Of a stretch of 64,000 nucleotides of DNA, positions 8,206 to 18,783 are shown piece by piece. The notes beneath the pieces are model-generated. The model made no database searches, was not told the origin of the DNA, and saw only the letters and a program-made list of their open reading frames with translations. The first letter of the stretch is position 1, and each line of letters starts with the position of its first letter. The DNA is from Aliidiomarina soli (GTDB lineage Bacteria > Pseudomonadota > Gammaproteobacteria > Enterobacterales > Alteromonadaceae), in the NCBI RefSeq assembly GCF_003986975.1, contig NZ_PIPO01000001.1:310001-374000 (forward strand). The letters run 5' to 3'. A program made the translations under genes and the position numbers.

Positions 8206-8323
8206 TGACCGTTCGAAAAATTAACAAAACTTAATACTAGTCAAGCGTATTTAACCGTGTTAATTATTTGTAAATGAGCGGTGTAGAGTATAGAAAAATC
8301 GTTAGAAGTAGAGAGGGAAGCCC

Positions 8324-9274
8324 ATGAGTGAATTTATGAAATCGGTTGATGCCAGAACCAATCTGGCTGGTCGAAACCGGTTGGAAATGTTGATGTTTCG
8401 CTTACGGGGCCAGCAACGATTTGGTATCAACGTGTTTAAAGTACGTGAGGTCATTCCTACAGTCGCATTGGCAGAAATGCCAGGGGCCAGTAAACAAATT
8501 AAGGGGGTGGCACACTTACGCGGTGAAAGTGTTCCAGTCATTGATTTGGATTACGCCATGGGTGGTGCCGGGATTCCTGATGATGCGCCGTCATTCATTA
8601 TTGTGAGTGAGTATAACCGCCATGTGCAGGGTTTCCTTGTGGGCGGTGTCGAGCGAATAGTGAACCTTAACTGGGAAGAGGTGATGAGCCCACCAAGTGG
8701 TGCAGGGCGCGGCCATTACTTAACGGCGGTGGTTAAAGTCGACGACCAGCTGGTTCAGATTATCGATGTCGAGAAAGTCTTTTCTGAGGTTTCAGGTGAA
8801 GAAGCCCATGTCAGCGATGAAGCGCGGGCCCGCCATTCTGAAATTGATAAAGACAGTATTGTTGTGCTGGCGGTGGATGATTCCATGGTGGCCCGCAAAC
8901 AGGTCGAACGGGCGCTGAAAGAGGTGGGTTTGAAATGTCACCTCGCCAATGACGGCAAGCAAGCATTGGAATGGCTTGAGCAGCAGCTCGAAAACAACGA
9001 TGACTTGGTGCAAAAAGTACCGGTGGTACTTTCTGACATTGAAATGCCGAAAATGGATGGCTACACCCTAACCGCTGAAATCAAGGCTCACCCTCAGTTG
9101 AAAGACCTTGCCGTGGTGCTGCATTCGTCATTGTCGGGTGTATTTAACGAAGCCATGGTGAAAAAGGTTGGGGCCGACCGTTTTATTGCCAAATTTCACC
9201 CCGATGAGCTGGTAGAAGCAATTCAAAGTGAAGTCGAACGCGTACTGGATGGGGTCGTCGTGCGAGACGAGTAG
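8324..9274 (+). CDS. cheV: Chemotaxis coupling protein CheV
   Basis: A 316-residue two-domain protein. Residues 20-160 are a CheW-like scaffold that links chemoreceptors to CheA (F-G-I-N-V-F-K-V-R-E-V-I, H-L-R-G-E-S-V-P-V-I-D). Residues 178-305 are a response-regulator receiver with D185/D186, the phosphoacceptor D238 in L-S-D-I-E-M-P-K-M-D-G, and a Lys near 291. This is the normal CheV architecture and length. Ribosome site AGAGGGAAG. It is followed 79 bases later by a chemoreceptor gene, which suggests joint function. No other che genes are in the window. Confidence 0.93.
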   Translation: MSEFMKSVDARTNLAGRNRLEMLMFRLRGQQRFGINVFKVREVIPTVALAEMPGASKQIKGVAHLRGESVPVIDLDYAMGGAGIPDDAPSFIIVSEYNRHVQGFLVGGVERIVNLNWEEVMSPPSGAGRGHYLTAVVKVDDQLVQIIDVEKVFSEVSGEEAHVSDEARARHSEIDKDSIVVLAVDDSMVARKQVERALKEVGLKCHLANDGKQALEWLEQQLENNDDLVQKVPVVLSDIEMPKMDGYTLTAEIKAHPQLKDLAVVLHSSLSGVFNEAMVKKVGADRFIAKFHPDELVEAIQSEVERVLDGVVVRDE

Positions 9275-9353
9275 AAGGTGCGACTAAGTTTGCCACTTTT
9301 TGCTAAGGCAAGCTCACAAAAAATTTATTCTACAAACGGCCTTGGGGGAAACT

Positions 9354-11471
9354 ATGGCTAAATACTCTCTTCGACAGAAGCTGATAGTCGGTTCAGCGTT
9401 GTCGCTAACGCTTAGTATGCTAATCATGACATGGTTTAGTTGGTCGTCAATGTCACGTAATGGACAACAGGCGGTAAGCGATATTTCACAGCCGTTCGAG
9501 AGCCTAATCTTTGAGTCAATGCAGGAAAATGCGGCATTGATAAGCCTGGATACTCAGCTACTGATCGAGCGGGGTTTTGATATCGCTCGTTCCCTTTCTT
9601 CTATGGCGGCTTCTACCGCGCATGATGTTAGTGACCAGACGTTGTCCCGTCAGGAACTGCGCACGCTGTTAGGCGCCACATTACGTGCTAATCCGCATTT
9701 ATCGTCTGTTTATAGTCATTTTGAGCCAAATGGTTACGATGCTCTTGATGCTGAATATGAGCAAACCGATGCATTGCATAGTTCTCTCGAAGGTTCCCTG
9801 GAACTCTATTGGGTACGTGAGCAAGGGCAGATTAACTTTCATAGAATGGAAGACCCGTCAGAAAAGTATTCTGAAGCACTGGATGAGAATCAAATTCGAG
9901 AATCTGAATGGTACCTTTGCAGCAGAGAGAGTCGTCGGCCGTGCCTGATTGAACCGTATCTTTATGAAGTATCAGAAGGTTATGAAGAGTTACTAACGTC
10001 ATTGGTATACCCAATTGTGGTGAATAATCAGTTTCGCGGGGTGACTGGAGTTGATATTAATTTGCCAGTGTTGCAAGAGCGGCTAAGTGAGCGTAGCGAG
10101 CAGTTTTTTGATGGTCGCGGGCAAATGCATTTGTTGAGCGCCAGTAACATTTTGGTCGCCAGCAGTGAATATGCTCGGCAACTGGGGCAGCACGCTGGGG
10201 AAGTTAATGCAGATTTGGCTCGACTTACCAATGGCAATCGCTCGATTGAAGTGATTGGTGATCAGATTGTGCTTACCTATCCAATAGAAATACGCAGTGT
10301 GGGTACATCCTGGACGCTAGTTATGACGGTACCTCAGAGCGTGGCTATGGCTCCGCGCGATAATCTGGCGCAAACATTAGAGGATAGTAGTCAGGCAACA
10401 GGGATGATGATGATTGTCATCGCGTTGCTTTTAGTTGCCGTGTTCGTTGCGATAACTGTGGTATTTGTTCGTTCCTCGACGAATCCACTAGTCCGTTTAC
10501 GTGATTTAATGCAAGAACTTGCTACCTCTGAGGGAGACTTAACCCGTCAATTGGAGTCTTCCAACCATAAGGAACTGAATGAGCTTGCTGAAGGCTTTAA
10601 TGCTTTTACCGGCAAGCTTCGTGAAATGGTTCGAACGCTTAAACGGGTGGCTGATTCGCTCGGCAAAGATAGCCAGCAGATGTTGGCGGCATCTGCAGAT
10701 GCATCCAGTTCAACACAGGTGCAAAGTGAGCAGGTACAGCAGGTGGCTACGGCAGTTACAGAAATGAGCGCAGCCGCTAGTGAGGTCGCAAACCTAGCTG
10801 AGAGTACTGCGCGTGGTGCAGAAGAGTCTGCGGATTCACTCAGTATTGCTAACGGTATGGTTTTAAAAGCGGTGGAAGAGTTTCGAGAGGTAAGTACCCG
10901 GATTGGCGATGTCGCTCAGCAGATAGAAGCCGTTGCGGAAAGTACGCAACGAATTAGCACCATCACTCAAACCATTGACGCCATCTCAGAGCAAACTAAT
11001 TTACTTGCTTTGAACGCAGCTATTGAAGCTGCGCGGGCCGGTGACCAGGGGCGAGGTTTTGCTGTCGTTGCTGATGAAGTCAGGGCGTTGGCTCAGCGCA
11101 CGAGCCAGTCGACTGAGGAGATCAATGAGCTGATTGTGACTCTTCAGAAGCAAGTGCAGGGTGCGGTTGGACAAATGAATGACAGTGCTTCCCGAGTTAG
11201 TGAGACACTGAAACAGGCGGAAGAGGCATCAGGACAGTTAGGTGTGGTGACAACAACAGTCAACTCAATAAAAGATAATGCGTTTCAGGTTGCATCGGCT
11301 GCCGAAGAGCAGAACCAGGTTACGGAGGAAATCACGCGCAATATTAACGCGATTAGTGATGCGACCTTAGAGTTAGAACAGCTTGCTGTGAAAACAACTG
11401 GTATTAGTGAGGCATTAGACCGCGCGACACAAACGATGAGCAAGGAGTTAGGAGGGCTGAAATGTGACTAA
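9354..11471 (+). CDS. Methyl-accepting chemotaxis protein with Cache sensor
   Basis: A 705-residue transmembrane chemoreceptor. TM1 is near residues 10-30. A large periplasmic dCache-type sensor spans about 35-350 and has the typical E-P-Y-L-Y and G-V-T-G-V-D-I-N-L segments. TM2 is near 355-380 and is followed by a HAMP domain and a long signalling coiled coil with the invariant tip [18 protein letters not shown]. No C-terminal CheR-binding pentapeptide is present. The ATG at 9354 is chosen because GGGGGAA lies just before it; an in-frame TTG 54 bases upstream has no ribosome site. Ligand unknown. Confidence 0.92.
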   Translation: MAKYSLRQKLIVGSALSLTLSMLIMTWFSWSSMSRNGQQAVSDISQPFESLIFESMQENAALISLDTQLLIERGFDIARSLSSMAASTAHDVSDQTLSRQELRTLLGATLRANPHLSSVYSHFEPNGYDALDAEYEQTDALHSSLEGSLELYWVREQGQINFHRMEDPSEKYSEALDENQIRESEWYLCSRESRRPCLIEPYLYEVSEGYEELLTSLVYPIVVNNQFRGVTGVDINLPVLQERLSERSEQFFDGRGQMHLLSASNILVASSEYARQLGQHAGEVNADLARLTNGNRSIEVIGDQIVLTYPIEIRSVGTSWTLVMTVPQSVAMAPRDNLAQTLEDSSQATGMMMIVIALLLVAVFVAITVVFVRSSTNPLVRLRDLMQELATSEGDLTRQLESSNHKELNELAEGFNAFTGKLREMVRTLKRVADSLGKDSQQMLAASADASSSTQVQSEQVQQVATAVTEMSAAASEVANLAESTARGAEESADSLSIANGMVLKAVEEFREVSTRIGDVAQQIEAVAESTQRISTITQTIDAISEQTNLLALNAAIEAARAGDQGRGFAVVADEVRALAQRTSQSTEEINELIVTLQKQVQGAVGQMNDSASRVSETLKQAEEASGQLGVVTTTVNSIKDNAFQVASAAEEQNQVTEEITRNINAISDATLELEQLAVKTTGISEALDRATQTMSKELGGLKCD

Positions 11472-12162
11472 GGTAAGCTATTTAGTGTTAGGCCTCTCGT
11501 CGCTTTGCTACGGCTCACCTTTGTTGGCAGGGACAGCTCCTGTCACGTGGGACAATTCGGTGACGGTGACTAGTGACTATTTATTTAATGGTGTATCACA
11601 AACATCAGGCAACCCGGCTTTCCAACTTGAGAGTACAGTATCCGCTGAATATGGTGGCTATGTTGGTATCTTCGCTTCCAATGTCGATTTTGGTGATGAA
11701 ACTGACCTTGAGTTTGACGCCTATGCTGGTTGGTTTACTCAGCTAAACGAGTCATGGTCGTTTGATGTGACTGCGCTATATTACACTTACCATGGGGCGA
11801 ACTATAGCTCTGATGGCAACTACCCTGAAGTCATGATGGCACTTGGTTACCATAACCTGCGCTTTGCGACTTGGTATAGCTGGGATTACTTTGGCACTGG
11901 TGCTGGTCATATGATTGGCTCGGTTTCCTACCATATTGCAGTGAGCGAGCCAGTATCGATTGAGGTTGGCTATACTCGTTCAACCAGCCTGGACAGTACA
12001 GACTATCAATGGGACGACAGCCGGGGATATGATCATGTGTATGCTCAGTTGAGCCGAGACTGGGAGCAGTTTAGTATCGGTGGGAGTATTAATCATGCCA
12101 CGTTGAGTTCTCAATTGGAGGGCGGTACCCGACTGAATGTTTATGCAAACTACCAGTTTTGA
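11464..12162 (+). CDS. TorF-family putative porin
   Basis: A 232-residue outer-membrane beta-barrel of the TIGR02001/Gcw_chp family. A signal peptide ends near A-G-T-A, and the conserved start [15 protein letters not shown] follows. Alternating aromatic strands continue to the terminal Y-A-N-Y-Q-F, ending in Phe as barrel proteins do. GTG start. It overlaps the chemoreceptor by 8 bases, so translation is probably coupled. That coupling hints that the porin admits the ligand sensed by the receptor, which is inference. Confidence 0.82.
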   Translation: MTKVSYLVLGLSSLCYGSPLLAGTAPVTWDNSVTVTSDYLFNGVSQTSGNPAFQLESTVSAEYGGYVGIFASNVDFGDETDLEFDAYAGWFTQLNESWSFDVTALYYTYHGANYSSDGNYPEVMMALGYHNLRFATWYSWDYFGTGAGHMIGSVSYHIAVSEPVSIEVGYTRSTSLDSTDYQWDDSRGYDHVYAQLSRDWEQFSIGGSINHATLSSQLEGGTRLNVYANYQF

Positions 12163-12195
12163 ATCAATGGTCGACTGTCAGAGTTGTATTAATGT

Positions 12196-12227
12196 GAGCA
12201 GAAAAGACTCAAAGCACTTGTCTGCTC
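12196..12227 (+). terminator. Possible weak terminator after the porin gene
   Basis: A 7-base-pair stem GAGCAGA/TCTGCTC with an 18-base loop is followed by CTTTACTCTTCCCC. The loop is long and the T-rich tail is imperfect, so termination here is only a suggestion. Confidence 0.3.
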
Positions 12228-12301
12228 TCTTTACTCTTCCCCTTTACGTCAAAGTCAGCTAGCCTCTTTGTCAGAAAAATTAGAATAAGGACGACAGCGT
12301 T

Positions 12302-13492
12302 TTGACTTCCCGCAGTAAAACTATTGGCAGTATTTTTATTCTTGCCGGTACCACTATTGGTGCCGGTATGTTGGCCCTTCCGTTAACGTCAGCTGGATTA
12401 GGCTTTGGTACTTCGGTCGCGATTATGGTCGGGATCTGGATCTTGATGGCCTATACTGGTTTGTTGATGCTTGAATTGCACCAGCATGTGCCGATTACCG
12501 CGACACTGCACGGCCTGGCGGAGCAGTTTCTGGGCTGGAAAGGGCGGGCGACTGCGACCGTGGCGATGCTGTTTTTGCTCTATGCGCTGTGTGCGGCTTA
12601 TATTGCCGGTGGAGGCGCCTTGATGCAGGAGCGCATAATTGGCCATCTGCCAGGCATGCCCGCCTTTAGTGGCGCACTGGTATTTACCTTAATTATTGGT
12701 CTGGTGGTATCACTGGGAACCAGCAAGGTCGATTTTATTAATCGCATTTTGTTTGTGCTTAAGTTGATTGTGCTGGTTGTGACTATGGTTATGCTGACTC
12801 CTCAGGTCAGTGGGGGTTACCTGCTGAATTTGCCAGTCGAGCAAGGCCTTCTGGTTGCCGCATTGCCAGTTATTTTTACCTCGTTTGGTTTTCATAGCTG
12901 CATTCCCTCGCTGGTTCGTTATACCAATAAAGATATGGCGTCGCTGCGTAAAATAGTACTGATTGGCTCGAGCCTGCCGTTGGTGATTTATATCATTTGG
13001 CAAGGGTTAAGCTTTGGCGCGGTTGGCCAGGCTGGACTGATGCAAAATAATGACCTGCCTGACTTTGTTAACTCGATTGCTGCTGTGGTGCAGTCAGAGT
13101 GGGTAGTTGCGGCTATTACTCTGTTTGCCGATCTGGCTTTGGCAACTTCATTTCTAGGGGTCAGCCTGGGCCTGTTTGATTTCCTGGCTGATAAATTCCA
13201 ACGTCCGAACAATAAACGCGGACGGATGCAAACGGGTTTGATTACCTTTCTGCCGCCTTTGGTGTTTGCGCTTTTCTATCCGCAGGGCTTTATCATTGCG
13301 CTCGGCTATGCAGCGATAGCGCTGGTGGTGATTGCGATTATTCTGCCGGTATTGATGGTGCGCAAAGCTCGTTTAGACTACGACGAGGCGAGCTATCAGG
13401 TTGCCGGTGGTAACCTTGGCTTGTATCTGGCGATGTTTATCGGTGGGCTGGTCATTCTGGCTCAGTTGGCGGTCGCCTTTAAGCTGGTGTAA
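12302..13492 (+). CDS. Aromatic amino acid permease (HAAAP family, TyrP/Mtr-like)
   Basis: A 396-residue inner-membrane transporter with about 11 hydrophobic segments. The N-terminus I-F-I-L-A-G-T-T-I-G-A-G-M-L-A-L-P is the signature of the hydroxy/aromatic amino acid permease family, which imports tryptophan or tyrosine with protons. F-G-F-H-S-C-I-P-S-L-V-R-Y near residue 200 is also typical. TTG start with AAGGA upstream; there is no better ATG nearby. Length matches TyrP (about 400). Which aromatic acid is preferred cannot be told. Confidence 0.87.
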   Translation: MTSRSKTIGSIFILAGTTIGAGMLALPLTSAGLGFGTSVAIMVGIWILMAYTGLLMLELHQHVPITATLHGLAEQFLGWKGRATATVAMLFLLYALCAAYIAGGGALMQERIIGHLPGMPAFSGALVFTLIIGLVVSLGTSKVDFINRILFVLKLIVLVVTMVMLTPQVSGGYLLNLPVEQGLLVAALPVIFTSFGFHSCIPSLVRYTNKDMASLRKIVLIGSSLPLVIYIIWQGLSFGAVGQAGLMQNNDLPDFVNSIAAVVQSEWVVAAITLFADLALATSFLGVSLGLFDFLADKFQRPNNKRGRMQTGLITFLPPLVFALFYPQGFIIALGYAAIALVVIAIILPVLMVRKARLDYDEASYQVAGGNLGLYLAMFIGGLVILAQLAVAFKLV

Positions 13493-13520
13493 GCAGATAG
13501 CACTTTATCTCCCGACTCAG

Positions 13521-13552
13521 GACCAGGCGCTGCTCTTCTGGCAGCCCTGGTC
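13521..13552. other. Stable hairpin after the permease gene
   Basis: GACCAGG and GCTGC (with one bulged C) pair with GGCAG and CCTGGTC around a 7-base loop. No T-run follows, so it is not a clear intrinsic terminator. It could end or stabilise the permease transcript before the suf promoter. Confidence 0.4.
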
Positions 13553-13639
13553 GCGGTCGTTGTTACCCTGATGGTATTTTTCATACTCCCTCATATAAAC
13601 ATCTCTACTACTAATGAACCCAGACGGGCCGCGGTCTCA

Positions 13640-13672
13640 ATACTTGAGTGAAATACTCGGGTACTATATAAT
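13640..13672 (+). promoter_or_regulatory. sufB promoter with IscR-type operator
   Basis: A -35 TTGAGT (13644-13649) and a perfect -10 TATAAT (13667-13672) are separated by 17 bases. Over the -35 lies a 25-base site (13640-13664) of the form ATACTTGAGT-N5-ACTCGGGTAC, matching the E. coli type 1 IscR site layout. The same site with three changes stands before iscR at 20282-20306. Bound IscR would block RNA polymerase. Repression by Fe-S-loaded IscR is inferred from E. coli knowledge. Confidence 0.82.
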
Positions 13673-13707
13673 CAGGGCATGTTTAGAATAAACCGAGTGA
13701 GTTTGTC

Positions 13708-15144
13708 ATGAGTGAACAAATCGAGCAGGCGATAGCACGTAAGTACGATGCCGGTTTCGTGTCCGAAGTTGAGTCAGACACCTTTGCGGTGGGTCTGGAC
13801 GAGTCGGTTATTCGTCGTATTTCAGCCATGAAGAATGAGCCTGAATGGATGCTGGAATGGCGTCTGAAGGCATACCGTAGCTGGCTGAAAATGGATGAGC
13901 CGGATTGGGCCCATGTCGATTACCCGAAAATTGACTTCCAGTCGATCTCTTATTATTCAGCGCCGAAGAGCATGAAAGACAAGCCGAAGTCGCTGGATGA
14001 AGTTGATCCTGAATTACTGCGCACCTATGAAAAACTTGGCATTCCACTGCACGAGCAGGAAATGCTGGCTGGTGTTGCGGTTGACGCGGTTTTTGATTCA
14101 GTCTCAGTAGTGACCACCTTCCGCGCTAAACTTGAAGAAGCGGGAGTCATATTCTGCCCGATCTCAGAAGCAATTCAAAAGTACCCGGACCTGGTAAAAA
14201 AATACCTGGGTACTGTGGTGCCGCAACGCGATAACTACTTCGCTGCGCTGAACAGTGCTGTGTTTACGGATGGCTCCTTTGTATACATTCCAAAAGGCAC
14301 CCGCTGTCCGATGGAGCTTTCAACGTACTTCCGTATTAACGAGCTTAATACTGGTCAGTTTGAGCGTACGCTAATTGTGGCTGAAGAGGGTAGTTACGTA
14401 AGCTATCTGGAAGGCTGTACCGCCCCGCAACGCGATGAAAACCAGCTCCACGCCGCTGTGGTTGAACTGGTGGCGATGGATGACTCAGAGATTAAATACT
14501 CAACAGTGCAGAACTGGTATCCGGGCGACGAAAATGGCAAAGGTGGTATTTACAACTTTGTGACCAAACGTGGCTTAGCAGAAACCAATGCGAAGATTTC
14601 CTGGACCCAGGTTGAAACCGGTTCGGCGATTACCTGGAAGTATCCAAGCTGTATTTTAAAAGGGGACAACAGTGTCGGTGAGTTTTACTCAGTCGCACTG
14701 ACCCGTGGTCGCCAGCAGGCGGACACCGGGACCAAAATGATTCATATGGGCAAGAACACCCGTTCGACCATTATTTCCAAAGGGATCTCCGCCGGGCATA
14801 GCAGCAATGCCTACCGTGGTCTGGTGCGGATGGGGCCAAATGCCGATGGCGCGCGGAACTTCACCGAGTGTGATTCGTTGCTGATTGGCGATAAGTGTGG
14901 CGCACACACCTTCCCGTATATTGAAAGCCGCAACCCGTCAGCCATTGTTGAGCACGAAGCAACAACCTCGAAGGTTAGTGATGACCAGTTGTTCCTGTGT
15001 CGTCAACGTGGTCTTGATCCGGAGAAAGCGGTGTCGATGATTGTGAACGGCTTCTGCAAAGAAGTGTTTAAAGAATTGCCAATGGAATTCGCTGTGGAAG
15101 CGGGCAAATTGCTAGAAATTAGTCTTGAAGGTTCAGTGGGGTAA
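13708..15144 (+). CDS. sufB: Fe-S cluster assembly protein SufB
   Basis: A 478-residue scaffold subunit of the SufBC2D complex, on which [Fe-S] clusters are built from sulfur supplied by SufS-SufE. The sequence follows SufB closely: S-Y-Y-S-A-P-K in the N-terminal part, the T-V-Q-N-W-Y-P-G-D segment, and the late C-G-A-H-T-F-P-Y with a conserved Cys. First gene of sufBCDSATE; unlike E. coli the A-type carrier does not come first. Its stop codon overlaps the sufC start (TAATG). Expression is probably controlled by the IscR site just upstream. Confidence 0.96.
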   Translation: MSEQIEQAIARKYDAGFVSEVESDTFAVGLDESVIRRISAMKNEPEWMLEWRLKAYRSWLKMDEPDWAHVDYPKIDFQSISYYSAPKSMKDKPKSLDEVDPELLRTYEKLGIPLHEQEMLAGVAVDAVFDSVSVVTTFRAKLEEAGVIFCPISEAIQKYPDLVKKYLGTVVPQRDNYFAALNSAVFTDGSFVYIPKGTRCPMELSTYFRINELNTGQFERTLIVAEEGSYVSYLEGCTAPQRDENQLHAAVVELVAMDDSEIKYSTVQNWYPGDENGKGGIYNFVTKRGLAETNAKISWTQVETGSAITWKYPSCILKGDNSVGEFYSVALTRGRQQADTGTKMIHMGKNTRSTIISKGISAGHSSNAYRGLVRMGPNADGARNFTECDSLLIGDKCGAHTFPYIESRNPSAIVEHEATTSKVSDDQLFLCRQRGLDPEKAVSMIVNGFCKEVFKELPMEFAVEAGKLLEISLEGSVG

Positions 15145-15908
15145 TGATGTTAAGTATTAAAGATTTACATGCCAGTATTGACGGCAAAGAGATTCTTAAA
15201 GGGCTGAACCTGGACATTAAACCTGGCGAAGTGCATGCCATCATGGGGCCGAACGGCGCCGGTAAAAGTACTCTGGGTTATGTCTTGTCAGGTCGTGACG
15301 GCTACGAAGCCGATAGCGGTACTGCCCAGTTCAATGGTGCAGATCTATTTGATTTAGAAGTTGAAGAGCGCGCCCAGGCGGGTCTGTTTCTGGCGTTTCA
15401 GTACCCGGTAGAGATACCTGGCGTTAGCAACATGGAATTTATGAAAGAGTCGGTCAACGCCATTCGCGAAAAGCGCGGCGATGATCCACTCAGTGCCTCA
15501 GAATTTTTAAAGAAAGCCAAGGAAGCCTGTAAGCAGGTGGACTTGCCATTGGCGTTCCTAAAGCGCGGTGTCAACGAAGGTTTTTCTGGTGGCGAGAAAA
15601 AGCGCAACGAAATCATGCAGATGATCTTGCTTGAGCCAAACCTGTGTATTCTTGATGAGTCCGACTCCGGGCTGGACGTGGACGCGCTGCAGGTTGTGGC
15701 CAATGGTGTCAACAGCCAGCGTGACGGCAAGCGCAGCTTTATCGTGGTAACTCACTACCAGCGTTTGCTGGATTACATCGAACCGGATTACGTACATATT
15801 CTGGCGGACGGAAAAATTGTTAAAAGTGGCGATGCGTCACTGGCCAAAGAAGTGGAAAAAACCGGCTATGCCTGGTTGGGCGCAAAAGCCGAGGAGGCGG
15901 ATGCATGA
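15144..15908 (+). CDS. sufC: Fe-S cluster assembly ATPase SufC
   Basis: A 254-residue ABC-type ATPase that drives conformational change in the SufB-SufD scaffold. Walker A is G-P-N-G-A-G-K-S-T near residues 35-43, the signature is F-S-G-G-E-K-K-R-N-E (the SufC form of LSGGQ), and Walker B is L-C-I-L-D-E-S-D-S-G-L-D, all as in SufC. No transmembrane segments. An ATG overlaps the sufB stop by one base and a second ATG follows directly. Its stop overlaps sufD by four bases (ATGA), indicating coupled translation. Confidence 0.96.
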   Translation: MMLSIKDLHASIDGKEILKGLNLDIKPGEVHAIMGPNGAGKSTLGYVLSGRDGYEADSGTAQFNGADLFDLEVEERAQAGLFLAFQYPVEIPGVSNMEFMKESVNAIREKRGDDPLSASEFLKKAKEACKQVDLPLAFLKRGVNEGFSGGEKKRNEIMQMILLEPNLCILDESDSGLDVDALQVVANGVNSQRDGKRSFIVVTHYQRLLDYIEPDYVHILADGKIVKSGDASLAKEVEKTGYAWLGAKAEEADA

Positions 15909-17170
15909 GCCAGTGGTTAGCAGATGTTATTGACCGTGCCGGCTCAGTTCAGGATTGGTTAAGCCCGGTTCGCGGCGAAGCCCTGGCCACGCTGCAGAAC
16001 CAGCAGTGGCCGGGACGGCGCACTGAAGCCTGGCGTTATACCTCGCTGCACCCGTTTGATGCGTTGCTGGCTCAACCTGGCAGCACATCAGCGCAGGTGG
16101 ATAGCAGAGAGTTTGCGATTGAAGGTTTAGACAGTTTAGACCTGGTGTTTGTAAACGGTGAACTGCAAACCGATATTAGCAGCTTGTCATTGCCTACCGG
16201 GCTGAGTATCAGTGCTCTGGACGAACCGACTGACAATGCACGCAGTGTCGCCGGTCAGGTCTTTACTCAGGTAAAACCAGAGCGCCATTTGTTTGGTCTG
16301 GTCAACGATGTATTAGCCACCTCAGGCGTGATCATCGATATCGCTGACGGTGCCAGCATTGAGACGCCAGTGCGGGTGATTAACCTGGTAACGGATAAAG
16401 TTGAGTCACACAACCGTGTACTGGTGCGTTTAGGTAAACAGGCAACGGCGACTGTGATTGAACATGGCAGCGGTGACGGCGCGAGCATGAACACGGCCTT
16501 TGCTGAATATCAGCTGGGCTATGAAGCCAGGCTTGAGCATTATCGCTTTGCTTTGCACAGTGCGGATGCCATTCATATAGGTGGCAGTCACTTTCAGATG
16601 GGCGAGAAGTCACGTCTGAATAGTACTCTGGTGGGCTATGGTAGCCAGCTATCGCGGCTGGATGTCGATATTCACCATGCCGGTGAGCATGCCTTTGCCA
16701 AGTTTAACAACATTTACCTGTTGGCTGAAAACGAACACTTTGATCTGCACAGTACTATTGAGCACGCGGTGCCCAATGGCACGACTGAAGAAAACGCGCG
16801 CGGTATTGTTGGTGATAATGCCAAAGCGGTATTTAACGGTCGGATTCACATTCACCCGGATGCACAGAAAACACTGGCTGAACTGAATAACCGCAATTTG
16901 TTGCTCTCGCGTCGTGGTCAGATCAATACCAAGCCTGAGCTCGAAATCTATGCCGACGATGTTCAGTGTGCGCACGGTGCTACGGTCGCTGAGATAGACG
17001 ACGAAGCTCTGTACTACATGCTGTCACGTGGTATTAGCCGTTCTCAGGCCTTGGTCATGCTGAATTTCGGATTTGTTCAGGAACTGATTGAACAAATGCC
17101 AAATAAGGCATTGCGCGACTGGTTACAGCCTAAGCTGAAGACTCGCTTTGAAGGCATGGAGGTCAAATGA
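15905..17170 (+). CDS. sufD: Fe-S cluster assembly protein SufD
   Basis: A 421-residue paralogue of SufB that pairs with it in the SufBC2D scaffold and helps iron entry. The start has W-P-G-R-R-T-E-A-W-R-Y-T-S-L, typical of SufD. The beta-helix core and the C-terminal H-G-A-T-V-A-E-I-D-D-E-A-L-Y-Y-M-L-S-R-G-I segment (containing the conserved His) are intact. Four-base overlaps with sufC and sufS show tight coupling. Confidence 0.95.
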   Translation: MSQWLADVIDRAGSVQDWLSPVRGEALATLQNQQWPGRRTEAWRYTSLHPFDALLAQPGSTSAQVDSREFAIEGLDSLDLVFVNGELQTDISSLSLPTGLSISALDEPTDNARSVAGQVFTQVKPERHLFGLVNDVLATSGVIIDIADGASIETPVRVINLVTDKVESHNRVLVRLGKQATATVIEHGSGDGASMNTAFAEYQLGYEARLEHYRFALHSADAIHIGGSHFQMGEKSRLNSTLVGYGSQLSRLDVDIHHAGEHAFAKFNNIYLLAENEHFDLHSTIEHAVPNGTTEENARGIVGDNAKAVFNGRIHIHPDAQKTLAELNNRNLLLSRRGQINTKPELEIYADDVQCAHGATVAEIDDEALYYMLSRGISRSQALVMLNFGFVQELIEQMPNKALRDWLQPKLKTRFEGMEVK

Positions 17171-18399
17171 GCGACCAGCCAGTGGCATTTGATGTAAACC
17201 ATATCCGCGAGCAGTTTCCGATACTGAAGCGTGAGGTTAGCGGTAACCCGTTGGTGTATCTGGATAACGCAGCAACGACGCAAAAGCCGCAGGCGGTGAT
17301 TGACGCTATTGTCGAGTTTTATACTCAGTGCAATTCCAATGTTCACCGTGGCGCGCATCAGCTGTCTGACGAAGCGACTCGTCGCTATGAAGAAGCGCGT
17401 GAGGTGGTTGCGGCCTTTATTAATGCGCCGGCGAAAGAAGAAGTGATCTGGACCAGCGGTACCACCGAAGGCATTAATATTGTTGCCAAAGGCATGGCGC
17501 AACAGCTACAAGCTGGTGACGAAGTGCTGGTTACCGAAATGGAACACCATGCCAACCTGGTGACCTGGCAACAGGCTTGTAAACTGTCAGGTGCAACCCT
17601 TAAGGTGGTACCTATTCACGATACTGGCGAGCTCAACGAGCAGGCGTTTACGGAATTGTTATCGGAACGCACACGGATTTTATCGATGCCGCATGTGTCT
17701 AATGCATTAGGTACGATTAACCCGATTCAGTCGCTTACCGCGCAGGCTAAAGCCAAAGGAGCGCTGGTTCTGATCGATGGCGCGCAGGGCGTTGCCCATG
17801 GTGATGTCGATGTGCAGGCGATTGGCTGTGATTTTTATGCCTTTTCCGGCCATAAGCTGTTTGGGCCTACCGGGATTGGTGTACTCTGGGGCCGTAAAGA
17901 GGTGCTGGAAAACTGGCCCGTGTGGTTGACCGGTGGCGAGATGATTGAAACGGTAACCTACCAGGATGCAACCTGGGGCGCGTTGCCGAACCGGCTTGAA
18001 GCCGGTACACCAAATATTGCTGGGGCTATTGGCATGGCCGCTGCGATTAAGTGGTTTCAGGCGCTCGATGTGGATGCGGTGAAAGCCCATGAGCAAGCCT
18101 TGCTAGATTATGCACTGGAGCTGGCGAAAGATATTCCGGGCATGCGTATCGTTGGCAATGCACCGAAAAAAATTGGTATTCTGAGTTTTGTAATTGAAGG
18201 TGCACATCCGGCCGATATTGGCTTTTTACTGGACCGCCAGGGCGTAGCTATTCGTACTGGCGACCATTGTGCGCAACCTCTGATGAAGCGTTTAGGTGTC
18301 CCCGGCACCGCACGCGCGTCGTTTTCCATTTACAACACATTTGAAGATGTTGAGGCGCTATTTAAAGGCCTCAAGAAAGCATCCATGATGTTAGCCTGA
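17167..18399 (+). CDS. sufS: Cysteine desulfurase SufS
   Basis: A 410-residue PLP enzyme, group II cysteine desulfurase, which turns cysteine into alanine and an enzyme persulfide for SufE. The PLP lysine lies in F-S-G-H-K-L-F-G-P-T-G-I-G near residue 225. The catalytic Cys is in R-T-G-D-H-C-A-Q-P near residue 362, in the short loop typical of SufS rather than IscS. T-T-Q-K-P and the E-M-E-H-H-A-N segment are also present. Coupled to sufD by ATGA. No IscS is in the window. Confidence 0.96.
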   Translation: MSDQPVAFDVNHIREQFPILKREVSGNPLVYLDNAATTQKPQAVIDAIVEFYTQCNSNVHRGAHQLSDEATRRYEEAREVVAAFINAPAKEEVIWTSGTTEGINIVAKGMAQQLQAGDEVLVTEMEHHANLVTWQQACKLSGATLKVVPIHDTGELNEQAFTELLSERTRILSMPHVSNALGTINPIQSLTAQAKAKGALVLIDGAQGVAHGDVDVQAIGCDFYAFSGHKLFGPTGIGVLWGRKEVLENWPVWLTGGEMIETVTYQDATWGALPNRLEAGTPNIAGAIGMAAAIKWFQALDVDAVKAHEQALLDYALELAKDIPGMRIVGNAPKKIGILSFVIEGAHPADIGFLLDRQGVAIRTGDHCAQPLMKRLGVPGTARASFSIYNTFEDVEALFKGLKKASMMLA

Positions 18400-18414
18400 G
18401 GGCAGGAGGTCATT

Positions 18415-18780
18415 GTGTCTGTAGAAACATTTGTACCGCAATCGCAGGTCGTAAGCATGACAGATACGGCTCAACGCCATTTTGCGGCGAAACTGGCGGA
18501 TCAGCCAGGTAAGATCATCCGCTTTTCAACTAAGCTTAGCGGCTGCACTGGTTTTGCCTATGTGCTTGATTATGCAGAAGCACCGGCTGAAAATGATGTA
18601 GTAGTGCCGATTAATGATGAGATCACAGTCGCGGTGGCGGGCGATGCACTGGATGTAGTCCGTAATACCGAAATTGACTATGTCAAAGAAGGTGTCAACG
18701 GGGTGGTTAAGTTTAACAACCCTAACGTGCTGGATGAGTGTGGCTGTGGCGAGAGCTTTAATGTGAAATCGGCGGTGTAG
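18415..18780 (+). CDS. sufA: A-type Fe-S carrier SufA/IscA
   Basis: A 121-residue HesB/IscA-family carrier that takes clusters from SufBCD to target proteins. The three cluster Cys are visible: one in S-G-C-T-G-F and two in E-C-G-C-G-E near the C-terminus. GTG start with GGCAGGAGG just upstream. Its place after sufS rather than first in the operon makes the name SufA versus ErpA/IscA a matter of context; the operon position favours SufA. Confidence 0.88.
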   Translation: MSVETFVPQSQVVSMTDTAQRHFAAKLADQPGKIIRFSTKLSGCTGFAYVLDYAEAPAENDVVVPINDEITVAVAGDALDVVRNTEIDYVKEGVNGVVKFNNPNVLDECGCGESFNVKSAV

Positions 18781-18783
18781 TTG

